A stretch of DNA of 46,003 bases from a bacterium (GTDB taxonomy: Bacteria; Planctomycetota; UBA11346), in the NCBI GenBank assembly GCA_020047915.1, contig JAIFND010000114.1, forward strand, positions 1 to 46,003, written 5' to 3'. Below the pieces are notes generated by a model. The model made no database searches and was not told the DNA's origin. It was given only the letters and a program-made list of their open reading frames with translations. The position numbers and the translations under genes are program-made. Positions 27,075-36,656 of the stretch are shown in pieces (position 1 is the stretch's first letter; each line of letters starts with the position of its first letter).

Positions 27075-28508
27075 ATGGCCAGCATGACCCTCACCGATCC
27101 AGCCCCCGCCGCCTGCACCTTCGCCCTCTTCCTCGGCAATCGCGGCTTCTTCCCCTCCTCGTGCATCGCCGCCGCGCGCACCGAGCTGGTCGCCGCCCTG
27201 GCCGCCGGCGGCCATCGCGCCCTGATCGCACCCGAGGACGGCATGCGCCATGGCGCGGTCGAGACCGCCGCCGAGGGCCGGGCGTGGGCGCGCTGGTTCG
27301 CCGCGCACCGCCACGAGGTCGACGGCGTGATCCTGTGCCTGCCCAACTTCGGCGATGAGAACGGCGCAGTCGCGGCGATGCAGGACGCCGGCGTGCCGAT
27401 CCTGGTCCACGCCTATCCCGACGAGCTGACGCAGATGGCCCCGGCCACGCGCCGCGACGCCTTCTGCGGCAAGATGAGCGTGATGGACGTCTTCCGCCAG
27501 GTCGGCATCCGCTTCACCGCCCTGAAGCCGCATGTGGTGCATCCGGCCAGCGCCGCCTTCCAGGCCAACCTCGCGCACTTCGCCGCCGTCTGCCGGGTGG
27601 TGAAGGGCCTGCGCCGCTGCACCATCGGGGCGATCGGCGCACGGACCACCGCCTTCAAGACCGTCCGCGTGGACGAGGTGGCCCTGCAGTCGGTCGGCGT
27701 GACGGTCGAGGCGACCGACCTCGCCGATGTCATGGCCCGCGTCCGCGCCCTGGCCGACCAGGACGGCGATGTCCTGGCCAAGGCGGAACGCCTGCGCGGC
27801 TACACCGACTTCACCCAGGTCCCGGGCAGACCCTTCCTCGCCCTGTGCAAGCTGGGCGTGGCCCTGGACCAGATCTCCCAGGAGCTGGGCTGCGATGCCA
27901 TCGCCCTGCGCTGCTGGATCGAACTGCAGAAGGAGCTGGGCATCTCGCCCTGCGTCCTGCTCTCCGAACTCAACGATCGCGGCCTGCCCGCGGCCTGCGA
28001 GGTCGATGTCGGCAACGCCGTGGTCATGCGCGCGCTCAAGGCCGCGACCGGCGGGCAGACCACCCTGCTCGACTGGAACAACAACTACGGCGACGATCCC
28101 GACCGGGTGATCCTGTTCCACTGCGGCCCTGTGCCGCAGGGCCTGATGCTGGGCCGCGGCACGGTGACCGACCATGTGCTGCTGCAGCCGGTGCTGGGCG
28201 AGGGCTGCAGCTACGGCTGCAACACCGGACGGATCCGGCCTTTCGACTTCACCTACGGCGGCCTGGTCACCGATCGCGGCCGGGTCGAGGTCTATCTGGG
28301 CGAGGGTGCCTTCACCGCCGATCCGGTGCCGGCCGACTTCTTCGGCTGCGCCGGGGTGGCGCGCATCCCCGATCTGCAGGAGGTCCTGCTGACCATCGCC
28401 CGCCAAGGGCACCGCCACCATGTCGCCCTCGCCCCGGGCCGTGCGCGCGACGCCATGGTCGAGGCGATGGGCGGCTACCTCGGCTACAGCGTGACGAGGT
28501 TCGCATGA
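27075..28508 (+). CDS. L-fucose/L-arabinose isomerase family protein
   Basis: ALFLGNRGFFPSSCI...; CEVDVGNAVVMRALKAATGGQTTLLDWNNNYGDDPDRVILFHCGPVP and C-terminal GCSYGCNTGRIRPFDFTYGG typical of this ketol-isomerase superfamily. Confidence 0.9.
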   Translation: MASMTLTDPAPAACTFALFLGNRGFFPSSCIAAARTELVAALAAGGHRALIAPEDGMRHGAVETAAEGRAWARWFAAHRHEVDGVILCLPNFGDENGAVAAMQDAGVPILVHAYPDELTQMAPATRRDAFCGKMSVMDVFRQVGIRFTALKPHVVHPASAAFQANLAHFAAVCRVVKGLRRCTIGAIGARTTAFKTVRVDEVALQSVGVTVEATDLADVMARVRALADQDGDVLAKAERLRGYTDFTQVPGRPFLALCKLGVALDQISQELGCDAIALRCWIELQKELGISPCVLLSELNDRGLPAACEVDVGNAVVMRALKAATGGQTTLLDWNNNYGDDPDRVILFHCGPVPQGLMLGRGTVTDHVLLQPVLGEGCSYGCNTGRIRPFDFTYGGLVTDRGRVEVYLGEGAFTADPVPADFFGCAGVARIPDLQEVLLTIARQGHRHHVALAPGRARDAMVEAMGGYLGYSVTRFA

Positions 28509-29530
28509 GCCTGGTGACCGGCCGTAGCCCCGTCCTGCGCCAGTATGCCGAGGCCGCGGCCAGAGGCTGGACGCTGCCCTGCTTCGGCACCGAGAACCTG
28601 ACCACCAGCGAGGCCTGCCTGGCGGCGGCCCAGGACCTGGCCGAGCGTCGCGGCTGGCCGCGCATCCCGCTGATCCTCGCCCTGACCATCACCTACGCGC
28701 ACCGGCCGCAGGCCGTGCTCTACACCCACAGCCGGGCCTGGGACACCGGTCTGCGCCTGGCGCTCGCCGACATCCAGGTACTGACCCGGCCAGACGGCCC
28801 CTATCCGCGCGTCGACTGCATGCTGCACCTCGACCATGCCCAGCACGACAGCGATCACGTCCTGCTCGAGGACTGGGACCTGTCGGCGTTCAGCTCGGTG
28901 ATGTACGACGCCTCGACCCTGCCGCTGGCCGGGAACATCGCTGCCACGACGCGCTTCGTCGAGCGGCGCGGCGGCGAACTGGTGATCGAGGGCGCCTGCG
29001 ACGAGATCGTCGATGCCGGCGGAACCGAGGACTCGCCGCTGTCGAGCGTGGCCCAGGCCGAGGCCTTCGCCGCCACCGGCGTCGATCTGATGGTCGCCAA
29101 CCTCGGCACCGAGCACCGCGCCAGCGCCGCCAGCCTGCGCTACCGCGGCGAACTCGCCCGCCAGATCAGTGCGGCGGTCGGCCGCCGCCTGGTGCTGCAC
29201 GGGGCCAGTTCGGTCGGCGCCGAGCAGGTCGCCGGCCTGTTCGCCGACGGCGTGGTGAAGTGCAACCTGTGGACGGCGCTCGAGCGCGACACCAGCCCGG
29301 CACTGCTGACCGAGCTGGTGCGCCGCTCCGGCCGTGCGGCCGGGACGGCGACCGCCCGCCGCCTGCAGGCCGAGGGCCTGCTCGGCCCGGCCAGCGCGGT
29401 GGACGAGGCGGCCGCGCTCGCCCACTGCACCACCGCGGCGCGTCAGGAGATCGTCTTCACCGGGATGAAGGCGATCGCGACGCGCTACCTCGAGCAATGG
29501 TACCGGGCCAGCGAGCAGAAAGCCGCATGA
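28505..29530 (+). CDS. Class II (FbaA/GatY-like) ketose-phosphate aldolase
   Basis: MLHLDHAQHDSD (metal-binding), IEGACDEIVDAGG, NLGTEHRA, LHGASSVG, VKCNLWTALE. ATGA overlap with both neighbours. Confidence 0.85.
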   Translation: MSLVTGRSPVLRQYAEAAARGWTLPCFGTENLTTSEACLAAAQDLAERRGWPRIPLILALTITYAHRPQAVLYTHSRAWDTGLRLALADIQVLTRPDGPYPRVDCMLHLDHAQHDSDHVLLEDWDLSAFSSVMYDASTLPLAGNIAATTRFVERRGGELVIEGACDEIVDAGGTEDSPLSSVAQAEAFAATGVDLMVANLGTEHRASAASLRYRGELARQISAAVGRRLVLHGASSVGAEQVAGLFADGVVKCNLWTALERDTSPALLTELVRRSGRAAGTATARRLQAEGLLGPASAVDEAAALAHCTTAARQEIVFTGMKAIATRYLEQWYRASEQKAA

Positions 29531-31005
29531 GCTCGATCGGCCTGGACATCGGCACCAGCGGCGCCAAGGCCCTGCTGGTCGACCCCGAGGGCCGCGTGCT
29601 GGCGCGCGCCGCCCGCCCCTACGTCATCACCTCGCCCGAACCCGGCGCTGCCGAATTGGATGCGCGCACCGTGCTCGCCGCCGCCGAGGCAGTGGTGGCC
29701 GAGGTGGCGATGGCGGCGCCAGGCACGGCGCGGGCCGTCGGCGTCAGCTGCCAGGGCGAGGCGGTGGTACCGGTCGACCGCGCTGGCGAGCCGCTCGCTC
29801 CGCTGCTGGTCTCCAGCGACAGCCGTCCGGCCGCGGTCATCGCCGCCGTGCTGGCCGAGGTGCCGGCCGAACGCATCTACGAGCGCACCGGCCACACCCC
29901 GGCCGCCTTGTTCACCCTATTCAAGCTGCGCTGGCTGGCCGAGCGCCAGCCGCAGCTGCACGCCCGCGCCCACCGCTTCCACTGCGTCGAGGACCTGCTG
30001 CACCGGCGTTGGGGCCTGGAACCGGCGATGGGCCTGCCGCTGGCCGGACGCACCCTGCTGTGCGATGTGCGTCGGCAGGCCTGGGATGCCGAACTGTGCC
30101 GGGCCGCCCGCGTCGATCCGGCGCAGCTCGCCCGTCCGCTGCCCAGCGGTGCGGTGGTCGGAGCCCTGCCCACGGCGCTGACGGCGCGCCTGGGCCTGGC
30201 CGCCGGCTGTGTGGTGGTCGCGGGCGGCCACGACCAGTGCTGCGCCGCCCTTGGGGCCGGGGCGGTGCTGCCCGGCCAGGCGGTCTATGGCTGCGGCACG
30301 GTCGAATGCATCACCCCGACCTTCGCCGCGCCGGTGCTCAGCGATCGGCTGCGCCTCGCCAACCTGTGCACCTACGCCGCCGCGATCCCGGGGCGCTGGG
30401 CCTCGGTCGCCTACAGCCTCACCGGCGGCAACGCCCTGGGCTGGTTCCGCAGCGTCAGCGGCGGCGCTGACTACGCGACCCTGCTCGGCGAAATCGCGGA
30501 AGCCCCCTCGCCGGTGCTCGCGCTGCCCTATCTGACGCCCAGCGGCACGCCGTGGTTCGATGCGCGCACACCCGGCGCCCTCACCGGCCTGCGCCTCGAC
30601 ACCACGCGCGGGCAGCTGCTGCAGGGGCTGCTGGAGGGCGTCGCCTACGAGATGCGGCTCAACCTGCATCTCCTCGGCGAGTCGGGGCTGGCGGTGGACA
30701 GCCTGCGTGCGACCGGCGGCGGCGCGCGCGACCGGCGGCTGTGCCAGTTGAAGGCCGACGCCATCGACCGGCCCCTGGCGTTGCTGGCCGAACCCGAGGC
30801 CGGTTGCCTGGGCATGGCAGCGGCCGGCTGGGCAGCGGTGTGCGGCGGCGATCCGGCCGCCCTGGCGGGATCCTATGCCCGCGTCACCGACCTGATCGAA
30901 CCGCGTCCGGCCCATCGCCAGGCCCATGCCGAACGCTTCGCCGCCTATCGCGCCCTGCATCGCGCCCTGTCGCATCTGGCGGATGCCCAACCTTCTGCAG
31001 GATGA
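29527..31005 (+). CDS. FGGY family carbohydrate kinase (xylulokinase-like)
   Basis: MSSIGLDIGTSGAKALLVDPEGRVLARA...VVVAGGHDQCCAALGAG...LRATGGGARDRRLCQLKADAIDRPL. ATGA overlap with the aldolase stop. Confidence 0.93.
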   Translation: MSSIGLDIGTSGAKALLVDPEGRVLARAARPYVITSPEPGAAELDARTVLAAAEAVVAEVAMAAPGTARAVGVSCQGEAVVPVDRAGEPLAPLLVSSDSRPAAVIAAVLAEVPAERIYERTGHTPAALFTLFKLRWLAERQPQLHARAHRFHCVEDLLHRRWGLEPAMGLPLAGRTLLCDVRRQAWDAELCRAARVDPAQLARPLPSGAVVGALPTALTARLGLAAGCVVVAGGHDQCCAALGAGAVLPGQAVYGCGTVECITPTFAAPVLSDRLRLANLCTYAAAIPGRWASVAYSLTGGNALGWFRSVSGGADYATLLGEIAEAPSPVLALPYLTPSGTPWFDARTPGALTGLRLDTTRGQLLQGLLEGVAYEMRLNLHLLGESGLAVDSLRATGGGARDRRLCQLKADAIDRPLALLAEPEAGCLGMAAAGWAAVCGGDPAALAGSYARVTDLIEPRPAHRQAHAERFAAYRALHRALSHLADAQPSAG

Positions 31006-31009
31006 GGCC

Positions 31010-33052
31010 ATGCCCGCCACCATCACCGAACAACAACTGCTGATCGACGGCCACGTCATCCTCGAGCAGCTGCCGCCCGAAGTGACCGTGGTGGCCGACC
31101 CGACCGCGACCGGCGTCTTCCTGCGCGTGCATCCGTGGACCGCGCGCGACCGCCTGGGTCCGGCCGGCGAGAGCGCCGTGCCGGCGACCGGCAGCCGCAT
31201 GGACTGGCGCCTGGGCCGACCGGTGGCGATGGCGCGCTGGCTGGCCTGCGCGCGCACCTCGCCGTTCTGGATGGAGCCGCGCGTCGGCGTGGCGTGTGGT
31301 GCCATCCCGCGCGAGACTCAGAGCCTGCTGTTCCAGCGCAGCGACGGCCGCCATGTGCTGGTCATCCCGCTGCTCGACGATCCGCTGCGCTTCTCCCTGC
31401 ACGGCACCGCCGCAGGCCTGGCGCTGGTGGGCGAAAGCAACGACGCGTTCACCCCGGGCAGCGCCGGCATCGGCGCCTTCGTCGCGATCGGCGACGACCC
31501 CTACGTCCTGCATGAGCGCGCTGCGGCGGCGGTGGCCAGGCACCTCCCCGGCTGCCGCCTGCGCCGCGACAAGCCGCTGCCCGACTTCATCGACTGGTTC
31601 GGCTGGTGCACCTGGGACGCCTTCTACCAGGAGGTCGATCCGGCCGGGGTCCGCGCCGGCCTCGACAGCCTGCGCGCGGCCGGCGTGCCGCCGCGTCTGC
31701 TCATCATCGACGATGGCTGGCTGAGCTCAGCGCGCATGCCTGGCGGCGGGCATCAGTTGACCGCCTTCGCGCCGAACGGGAAGTTTGCCGGCACCTTCGC
31801 ACCGGTGACGCGTATGGCCAAGGAGGAGTTCGGCGTGCGCTGCGTGCTCGCCTGGCATGCCCTGCTCGGCTCGTGGGGTGGCACCTCGCCGCGCCACCTG
31901 GCCGGACATGGGATGCACGAAGTGGCCAAATGCTACGGCGCCGAGGTGCTCGGCCACAGCGGCCAGGCCAACCATACCTGGGGCGCGGCGATCGGCCTGC
32001 CGTCGGCCGCCGGGGCTGCGTCCTACTACGACACCTGGCACCGCCTGCTCGCCGGCCAGGGCATCGACGGCGTGAAGGTCGATGTGCAGGGCCTGCTCGA
32101 GTCCTGCGCCACCGGCACCGGCGGCCGGGTCGGCCTGATCGCTACCTTCCGCGCCGCCCTCGAAGCCTCGGTGGCCCGCCATTTCCACGGCCGGCTGCTC
32201 AACTGCATGAGCCATGGCAGCGAGACCTGGTACCTCTCGCCGGGCTCGAACCTGACCCGCTTCTCCGGCGACTTCTATCCCGAGAACCCCGAGACCCACG
32301 GCCCGCACCTGTGGACCAACGCCGCCCTCGGCCTGTGGTTTGGCGAGTTTCAGCACGCCGACTGGGACATGTTCCATTCCCAGCACCCGCAGGCTGCCCT
32401 GCATGCGGCGGCGCGCGCCATCTCCGGCGGTCCGGTCTATGTCTCGGACAAGCCGGGACGCCACGACCCGGCCGTGCTGCGCCGTCTGGTGCTCAGCGAC
32501 GGCAGCGTGGCTCGGTGCACCGCGCCGGCCCGCCTCGGACCCGCGTCGCTCTATGCCGATCCACTGGCCGAGGCGGTCCCGCTAACGGTGTGGAACAGCA
32601 ACCCCTGCAACGCCGTGCTCGGCGTGTTCCATGTCCGCCGCACTGGCACCCCCCTGCGCACCTCGGTCACCCAGGACGATGTGCCCGGCTGCCAGGGCGA
32701 GCACATCCTGTACCACGACGGCCGTCTGGTGCGCGACGCTGCCCTCGATCTCCACCTCGAGCCCCTTGGTCACGCGATCGTCACCGTCGCTCCGGTCCGC
32801 GCCGGCCTGGCCCTGATCGGCCTGCAGCACCTCTTCAATCCCGGTGCCGCCATCACCGCCTGCCGCGATGATGGCGCGACCGCCGACGTCAGCCTGCGCG
32901 ACGGCGGCGAATTGCTGGTCTGGTGCACCCGTCGCCCGAGCAGCGTGGACGGCGCCGACGGTCCGCTCGCGCACGCCTGGCATGCCGACTCGGGACTGCT
33001 GTCCATCACATTGCCAAGCGGTGCGCCAACCGCCTGCCGCATCCGCCGCTGA
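31010..33052 (+). CDS. Sip1/raffinose-synthase-related alpha-galactosidase (GH36-like)
   Basis: DWFGWCTWDAFYQEVDPAGVRAGLDSLRAAGVPPRLLIIDDGWLSS...GIDGVKVDVQGLLE...FSGDFYPENPETHGPHLWTNAALGLWFGEFQHADWDMF. Confidence 0.9.
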   Translation: MPATITEQQLLIDGHVILEQLPPEVTVVADPTATGVFLRVHPWTARDRLGPAGESAVPATGSRMDWRLGRPVAMARWLACARTSPFWMEPRVGVACGAIPRETQSLLFQRSDGRHVLVIPLLDDPLRFSLHGTAAGLALVGESNDAFTPGSAGIGAFVAIGDDPYVLHERAAAAVARHLPGCRLRRDKPLPDFIDWFGWCTWDAFYQEVDPAGVRAGLDSLRAAGVPPRLLIIDDGWLSSARMPGGGHQLTAFAPNGKFAGTFAPVTRMAKEEFGVRCVLAWHALLGSWGGTSPRHLAGHGMHEVAKCYGAEVLGHSGQANHTWGAAIGLPSAAGAASYYDTWHRLLAGQGIDGVKVDVQGLLESCATGTGGRVGLIATFRAALEASVARHFHGRLLNCMSHGSETWYLSPGSNLTRFSGDFYPENPETHGPHLWTNAALGLWFGEFQHADWDMFHSQHPQAALHAAARAISGGPVYVSDKPGRHDPAVLRRLVLSDGSVARCTAPARLGPASLYADPLAEAVPLTVWNSNPCNAVLGVFHVRRTGTPLRTSVTQDDVPGCQGEHILYHDGRLVRDAALDLHLEPLGHAIVTVAPVRAGLALIGLQHLFNPGAAITACRDDGATADVSLRDGGELLVWCTRRPSSVDGADGPLAHAWHADSGLLSITLPSGAPTACRIRR

Positions 33053-33078
33053 CCACTGTACCCCGCTGGAATCCCACC

Positions 33079-34080
33079 ATGCCCGCGCACATCACGCCCT
33101 GCACCTGGCGCAACCTGCCCGCCCTGCGCCTCACCGGCGACCGTCTCGAGGTCGTCCTCACCCTGGTCGGCGGACAGCTCGCCAGCCTGCGCCGCCGTGG
33201 CGAGGAGCTCGACCCGATGTGGCAGCCGGCCTGGACCGGCCTGGATCCCACGGCTCTGTCGGCGACGCAGATCGCGACCTTCGCTGGACCTGCGGCGGCT
33301 CCGCTGCTGGCCAGCATCGTCGGCTCGAACCTGTGCTGCGACCGCTTCGGCGCCCCACCACCCGGTGAGGACAAGCCGGTGCATGGCGAAATCTGCCGTA
33401 CCCGTCTGCAGCAGGTCGCGGATGCCGGTGCCGAGGTCGCCATCGAAGGCCGCCTGGCGTTGGCCGGCCTCATCGTGCGCCGGGCGGTCAGCCTGGATGG
33501 GGACGCCTGCATCCTCACCACCACGGTGCGCCACGACGGCGCTGCGGTGCGCGACATCGAATGGTGCGAACACACCAACCTGGGCGGGCGCTTCCTCGAC
33601 ACGGTCGATTTCGCGGCCCCGCTCGACCGCGTGGTGGTGACCAGCCACCGCGATGACGGCGAACGTTTTGCCGCCGATCCGGTCGGACTCGACATCGATC
33701 CCGCCGCCGCGCTGCGCTTCCCGCGTCCTGACGAGGCGCCGTGCGGCGATGTGCTGACCGGCCGGATCGCCACCGGACCGGCCGAGGCGGCCTGGACAGC
33801 GGTCAACCGGACCCTCGGCCGGCGCTTCACCTGCGTGTTCCAGCGCGCGGACTGGCCGTGGCTGGCGTTGTGGACCCAGCACCGCAGCCGTCGCGCCTCG
33901 CCATGGAACGGCCTTGAGCGGGTGCGCGGCATGGAGTTGTCCACCAAACCGATCCCCGAAGCCGTGGTCCCGCCCGAACGGCGCGGCGCCTGGCTGGGTC
34001 GCCCAACCACCTGCCTGATCCCACCCGGCCCGGGCCTGAGCAAGCGCCTGGTGTTCCGCTGGGAGGATCTCTCGGGATAG
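33079..34080 (+). CDS. Galactose-mutarotase-like / DUF4432-type aldose epimerase-like protein
   Basis: MPAHITPCTWRNLPALRLTGDRLEVVLTLVGGQLASLRRRGEELDPMWQPAW...LCCDRFG...HGEICRTRLQ...EWCEHTNLGGRFLD: mutarotase beta-sandwich signature with conserved HGE. Confidence 0.75.
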   Translation: MPAHITPCTWRNLPALRLTGDRLEVVLTLVGGQLASLRRRGEELDPMWQPAWTGLDPTALSATQIATFAGPAAAPLLASIVGSNLCCDRFGAPPPGEDKPVHGEICRTRLQQVADAGAEVAIEGRLALAGLIVRRAVSLDGDACILTTTVRHDGAAVRDIEWCEHTNLGGRFLDTVDFAAPLDRVVVTSHRDDGERFAADPVGLDIDPAAALRFPRPDEAPCGDVLTGRIATGPAEAAWTAVNRTLGRRFTCVFQRADWPWLALWTQHRSRRASPWNGLERVRGMELSTKPIPEAVVPPERRGAWLGRPTTCLIPPGPGLSKRLVFRWEDLSG

Positions 34081-34089
34081 CGTTGCGGC

Positions 34090-34147
34090 CCGGCGAAGCC
34101 GCACACGAGGTCTTTCGGCCACGGGGCTTCGGCGCAGCCGGTTTTTT
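34090..34147 (+). terminator. Candidate intrinsic terminator at end of sugar operon
   Basis: CCGGC GAAGCC (34090-34100) pairs with GGCTTC (34125-34130) and GCCGG (34137-34141), followed by TTTTTT (34142-34147); one-sided 6-nt bulge. Confidence 0.55.
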
Positions 34148-34232
34148 CAGTACGCAGGGACAGGAATCCCGCTAGTGTCGTCAGGCAGGGGCTGGAGATC
34201 TCCACCGGATCTGCCGCCTCTGGAGGCATCAG

Positions 34233-35711
34233 ATGCAGCCAGCGACCCTGCCCCATGCCCTGCCGCTCGCGGTCCTGGATACGCTCCCAGAGCATATCGC
34301 AGTCCTTGATCGCAACGGCGTGATCGTGGCGGTAAACCAAGCCTGGAGACGGTTCAGTGATAGCAACGGCGGTGGTAGGGCCTGTCTCGACGGGGCGAAC
34401 TACCTGGAAGCTTGCCGGCGCAGCCTGCACGCCGGCGCTCCCGAGGCTGCGGCGGCCCTGGATGGTCTGGCCGATGTTCTGGCTGGCCGCTCGCAGGGAT
34501 TCGAACTCGAGTATCCCTGCCATAGCCAGACCGATCGCCGCTTTTTCCGCACCTATGCCCGGCCCCTGCTGACTGGGAGCGCATCGCCGAGCGGGGCCGT
34601 GGTAACCCACATCAATATCACCGGGCGCCGCACCCTGGAGGTGTTCAAGGGGGCCTTCGCTGCCGCATCGATCGGCGTCGCGCTCTTCAGCACCTCGGGG
34701 GGCCTCGAGTTCGCCAATCCGCTTGGCCGGCTCGCCATCGGGCTGCCTGAAGATGGGGCGGCCAATGCCTATGACCTGTTCGCTGATCCGTGGCTCCTCC
34801 TCGAGCACAAGCAGCGGCTGCGCGCTGGGGCGGCAATCACCGCGCAGCGTCAAATCGCAGACCTTTCGGCATGCCTTGAAGTGGCCATCTCCCCGTTCAG
34901 CCTCTACGGCGGCAGCGAAGAAGGCTACCTGATGGTGGTCCAGGACATTACGGCCCGTCGCAGGGCCGAGGCGTCTCTGCGCCGAGCCGAGCGGGCCGAC
35001 CTGCTCGGCCAACTCGCCATCGGACTCGCTCATGACCTCAACAACGATCTGACGGCCATGCTGGGTTTTGCCGAGATGCTCGCCCTGAACACCACCGATG
35101 CCAAGGTCCGCGAGAGGTCCCAGATGATCCTCACGGCAGGACGCCACGCCTCGGGTCTGAATCGCAATCTCCTTACCATGACCAGGTGCAAGGTGACCCA
35201 CGCAGCCGGAGTCGATCTGGGCGCCCTGATCAGCGAGGTTGTCGGCATGGCGGAACGCGTGATGGATCGCCGGATCGCCGTGCGAAGCGAACTCATGGCT
35301 ACCAGGGTGGTGATCCAGGCCGATGCCGACCAGCTGCATAGCGCGCTGCTCAACCTGGCACTCAACGCCCGCGACGCGATGCCGAAGGGTGGGGACCTGC
35401 GCATATCTTCGAACATCGTCGTGTTCTCCCGTGAGGAGGCGGCCTCCTGCACGCCGGGACTGGAGGCCGGCACCTACGTGCGAATAGCGTTCACCGATAC
35501 CGGGATGGGCATGGATGAGGCGGTCCTGCGGCGGATCTTCGATCCCTTCTTCACCACCAAGTCCGGTGGCAGCGGCCTTGGCCTGCCATCAGTCCTTGCC
35601 TGCATGCGCCAGCACGACGGTGGCCTTGAAGTCCGTACCGTGCCGGGAAAGGGCAGCTCCTTCGCACTGATCCTGCCCCTGCCCGAGGGTCCTCCGGCGG
35701 CGCCTCCCTGA
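34233..35711 (+). CDS. PAS-domain sensor histidine kinase, soluble, no receiver domain
   Basis: Two PAS-like regions; H-box LAIGLAHDLNNDLTAMLGFAEML; N-box LLNLALNARDAMPKGG; FFTTKSGGSGLGLPSV; GKGSSFALILP. Confidence 0.92.
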   Translation: MQPATLPHALPLAVLDTLPEHIAVLDRNGVIVAVNQAWRRFSDSNGGGRACLDGANYLEACRRSLHAGAPEAAAALDGLADVLAGRSQGFELEYPCHSQTDRRFFRTYARPLLTGSASPSGAVVTHINITGRRTLEVFKGAFAAASIGVALFSTSGGLEFANPLGRLAIGLPEDGAANAYDLFADPWLLLEHKQRLRAGAAITAQRQIADLSACLEVAISPFSLYGGSEEGYLMVVQDITARRRAEASLRRAERADLLGQLAIGLAHDLNNDLTAMLGFAEMLALNTTDAKVRERSQMILTAGRHASGLNRNLLTMTRCKVTHAAGVDLGALISEVVGMAERVMDRRIAVRSELMATRVVIQADADQLHSALLNLALNARDAMPKGGDLRISSNIVVFSREEAASCTPGLEAGTYVRIAFTDTGMGMDEAVLRRIFDPFFTTKSGGSGLGLPSVLACMRQHDGGLEVRTVPGKGSSFALILPLPEGPPAAPP

Positions 35712-36572
35712 TCAGACGCGCTGCGCCCGCCAGGCACTGGGACTGAGGCCGTACACGGCGCGGAAGCGGCGGCTGAAGTAGAAGGGATCGGTGTAACCCA
35801 CCGCTGCTGCGACCGAGGCGATGCTGGCGTCACCGGATTCCAGCAGGGCGGCGGCACGCCGCAGGCGCAGGCGCAAGTGATACTCCAGCGGTGGACACCC
35901 GACCTGGGTGCGGAAGCGGGCGGCGAAGCGGCTGGGCGACAGGCCGGCGACCGCCGCCAGCTCGACCACCGGCAGGTGGCCATCCAGCCGCTCGCGCATC
36001 AGGTCGAGGGCGGCGTCGATCCCGCGCTGCGCGCCGCGCCCGGCGGCGGCCAGGGTCGCCAGCAGATGCCAGGCGGCCCCGGCGGCGAGGAGCAGATCGT
36101 CGCCGGCGACACCGCGTTCCAGGGCGCTCAGCACCGCTTCAAAACGCGCCGCCACCACCTCGCTGTTGGGCAGGTCGCGCAACGGCGCGGTGGAGGTCAG
36201 GCCGAGCCGGGCCAGCCAGGGATGGACTTGGCGTCCGGCCAGATGGATCCATAGGATCGTCCAGGGATGCTCGGCATCGGCGCCGTAGGCGTGGGCTTCG
36301 CCAGGCGGAATCGCCACGAGTCGGCCCGCGCCGACGGCATGGCGCCGACCGGCCAGCTCGACCCAGCCATGCCCGCGCAGGCAGGCGATCAGGATCAACT
36401 GGTCGCAGCCCCGCGGACGCCGCCGTTCGTGTCCGACCGCGGCCGGGAAAAGCCCGCAGTCGGTCGGCAGCAGTTCTCCGGTCGGAGCGCGACGCAAGGC
36501 CTCGGCCACCGCTGGCGGCGGCACCACCACCAGGCGTTGACCGGCGAAGCCCTCGGGGCGGGTGCTGGGCAT
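35712..36572 (-). CDS. AraC family transcriptional regulator
   Basis: MPSTRPEGFAGQRLVVVPPP...; cupin-like AHAYGADAEHPWTILWIHLAG; C-terminal HTH SIASVAAAVGYTDPFYFSRRFRAVYGLSPSAWRAQRV. Upstream open frame is antisense to the DUF5107 gene and is not included. Confidence 0.9.
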   Translation of the reverse strand: MPSTRPEGFAGQRLVVVPPPAVAEALRRAPTGELLPTDCGLFPAAVGHERRRPRGCDQLILIACLRGHGWVELAGRRHAVGAGRLVAIPPGEAHAYGADAEHPWTILWIHLAGRQVHPWLARLGLTSTAPLRDLPNSEVVAARFEAVLSALERGVAGDDLLLAAGAAWHLLATLAAAGRGAQRGIDAALDLMRERLDGHLPVVELAAVAGLSPSRFAARFRTQVGCPPLEYHLRLRLRRAAALLESGDASIASVAAAVGYTDPFYFSRRFRAVYGLSPSAWRAQRV

Positions 36573-36656
36573 GGCTCCATCAGACAGTCGGATCGTCCAG
36601 GTCAACGATCTGCCCACTCCATGGCGGGAGGTCGGTACGGTGCCACCCTCGCCGGC

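Noticed and set aside
26184-28421. 745-aa minus-strand ORF as a single protein
   Set aside because: Everything upstream of about 27035 is antisense to the isomerase; only the PocR-AraC portion is credible.
33006-35339. 777-aa minus-strand ORF
   Set aside because: Antisense to the mutarotase-like and histidine kinase genes; no motif.
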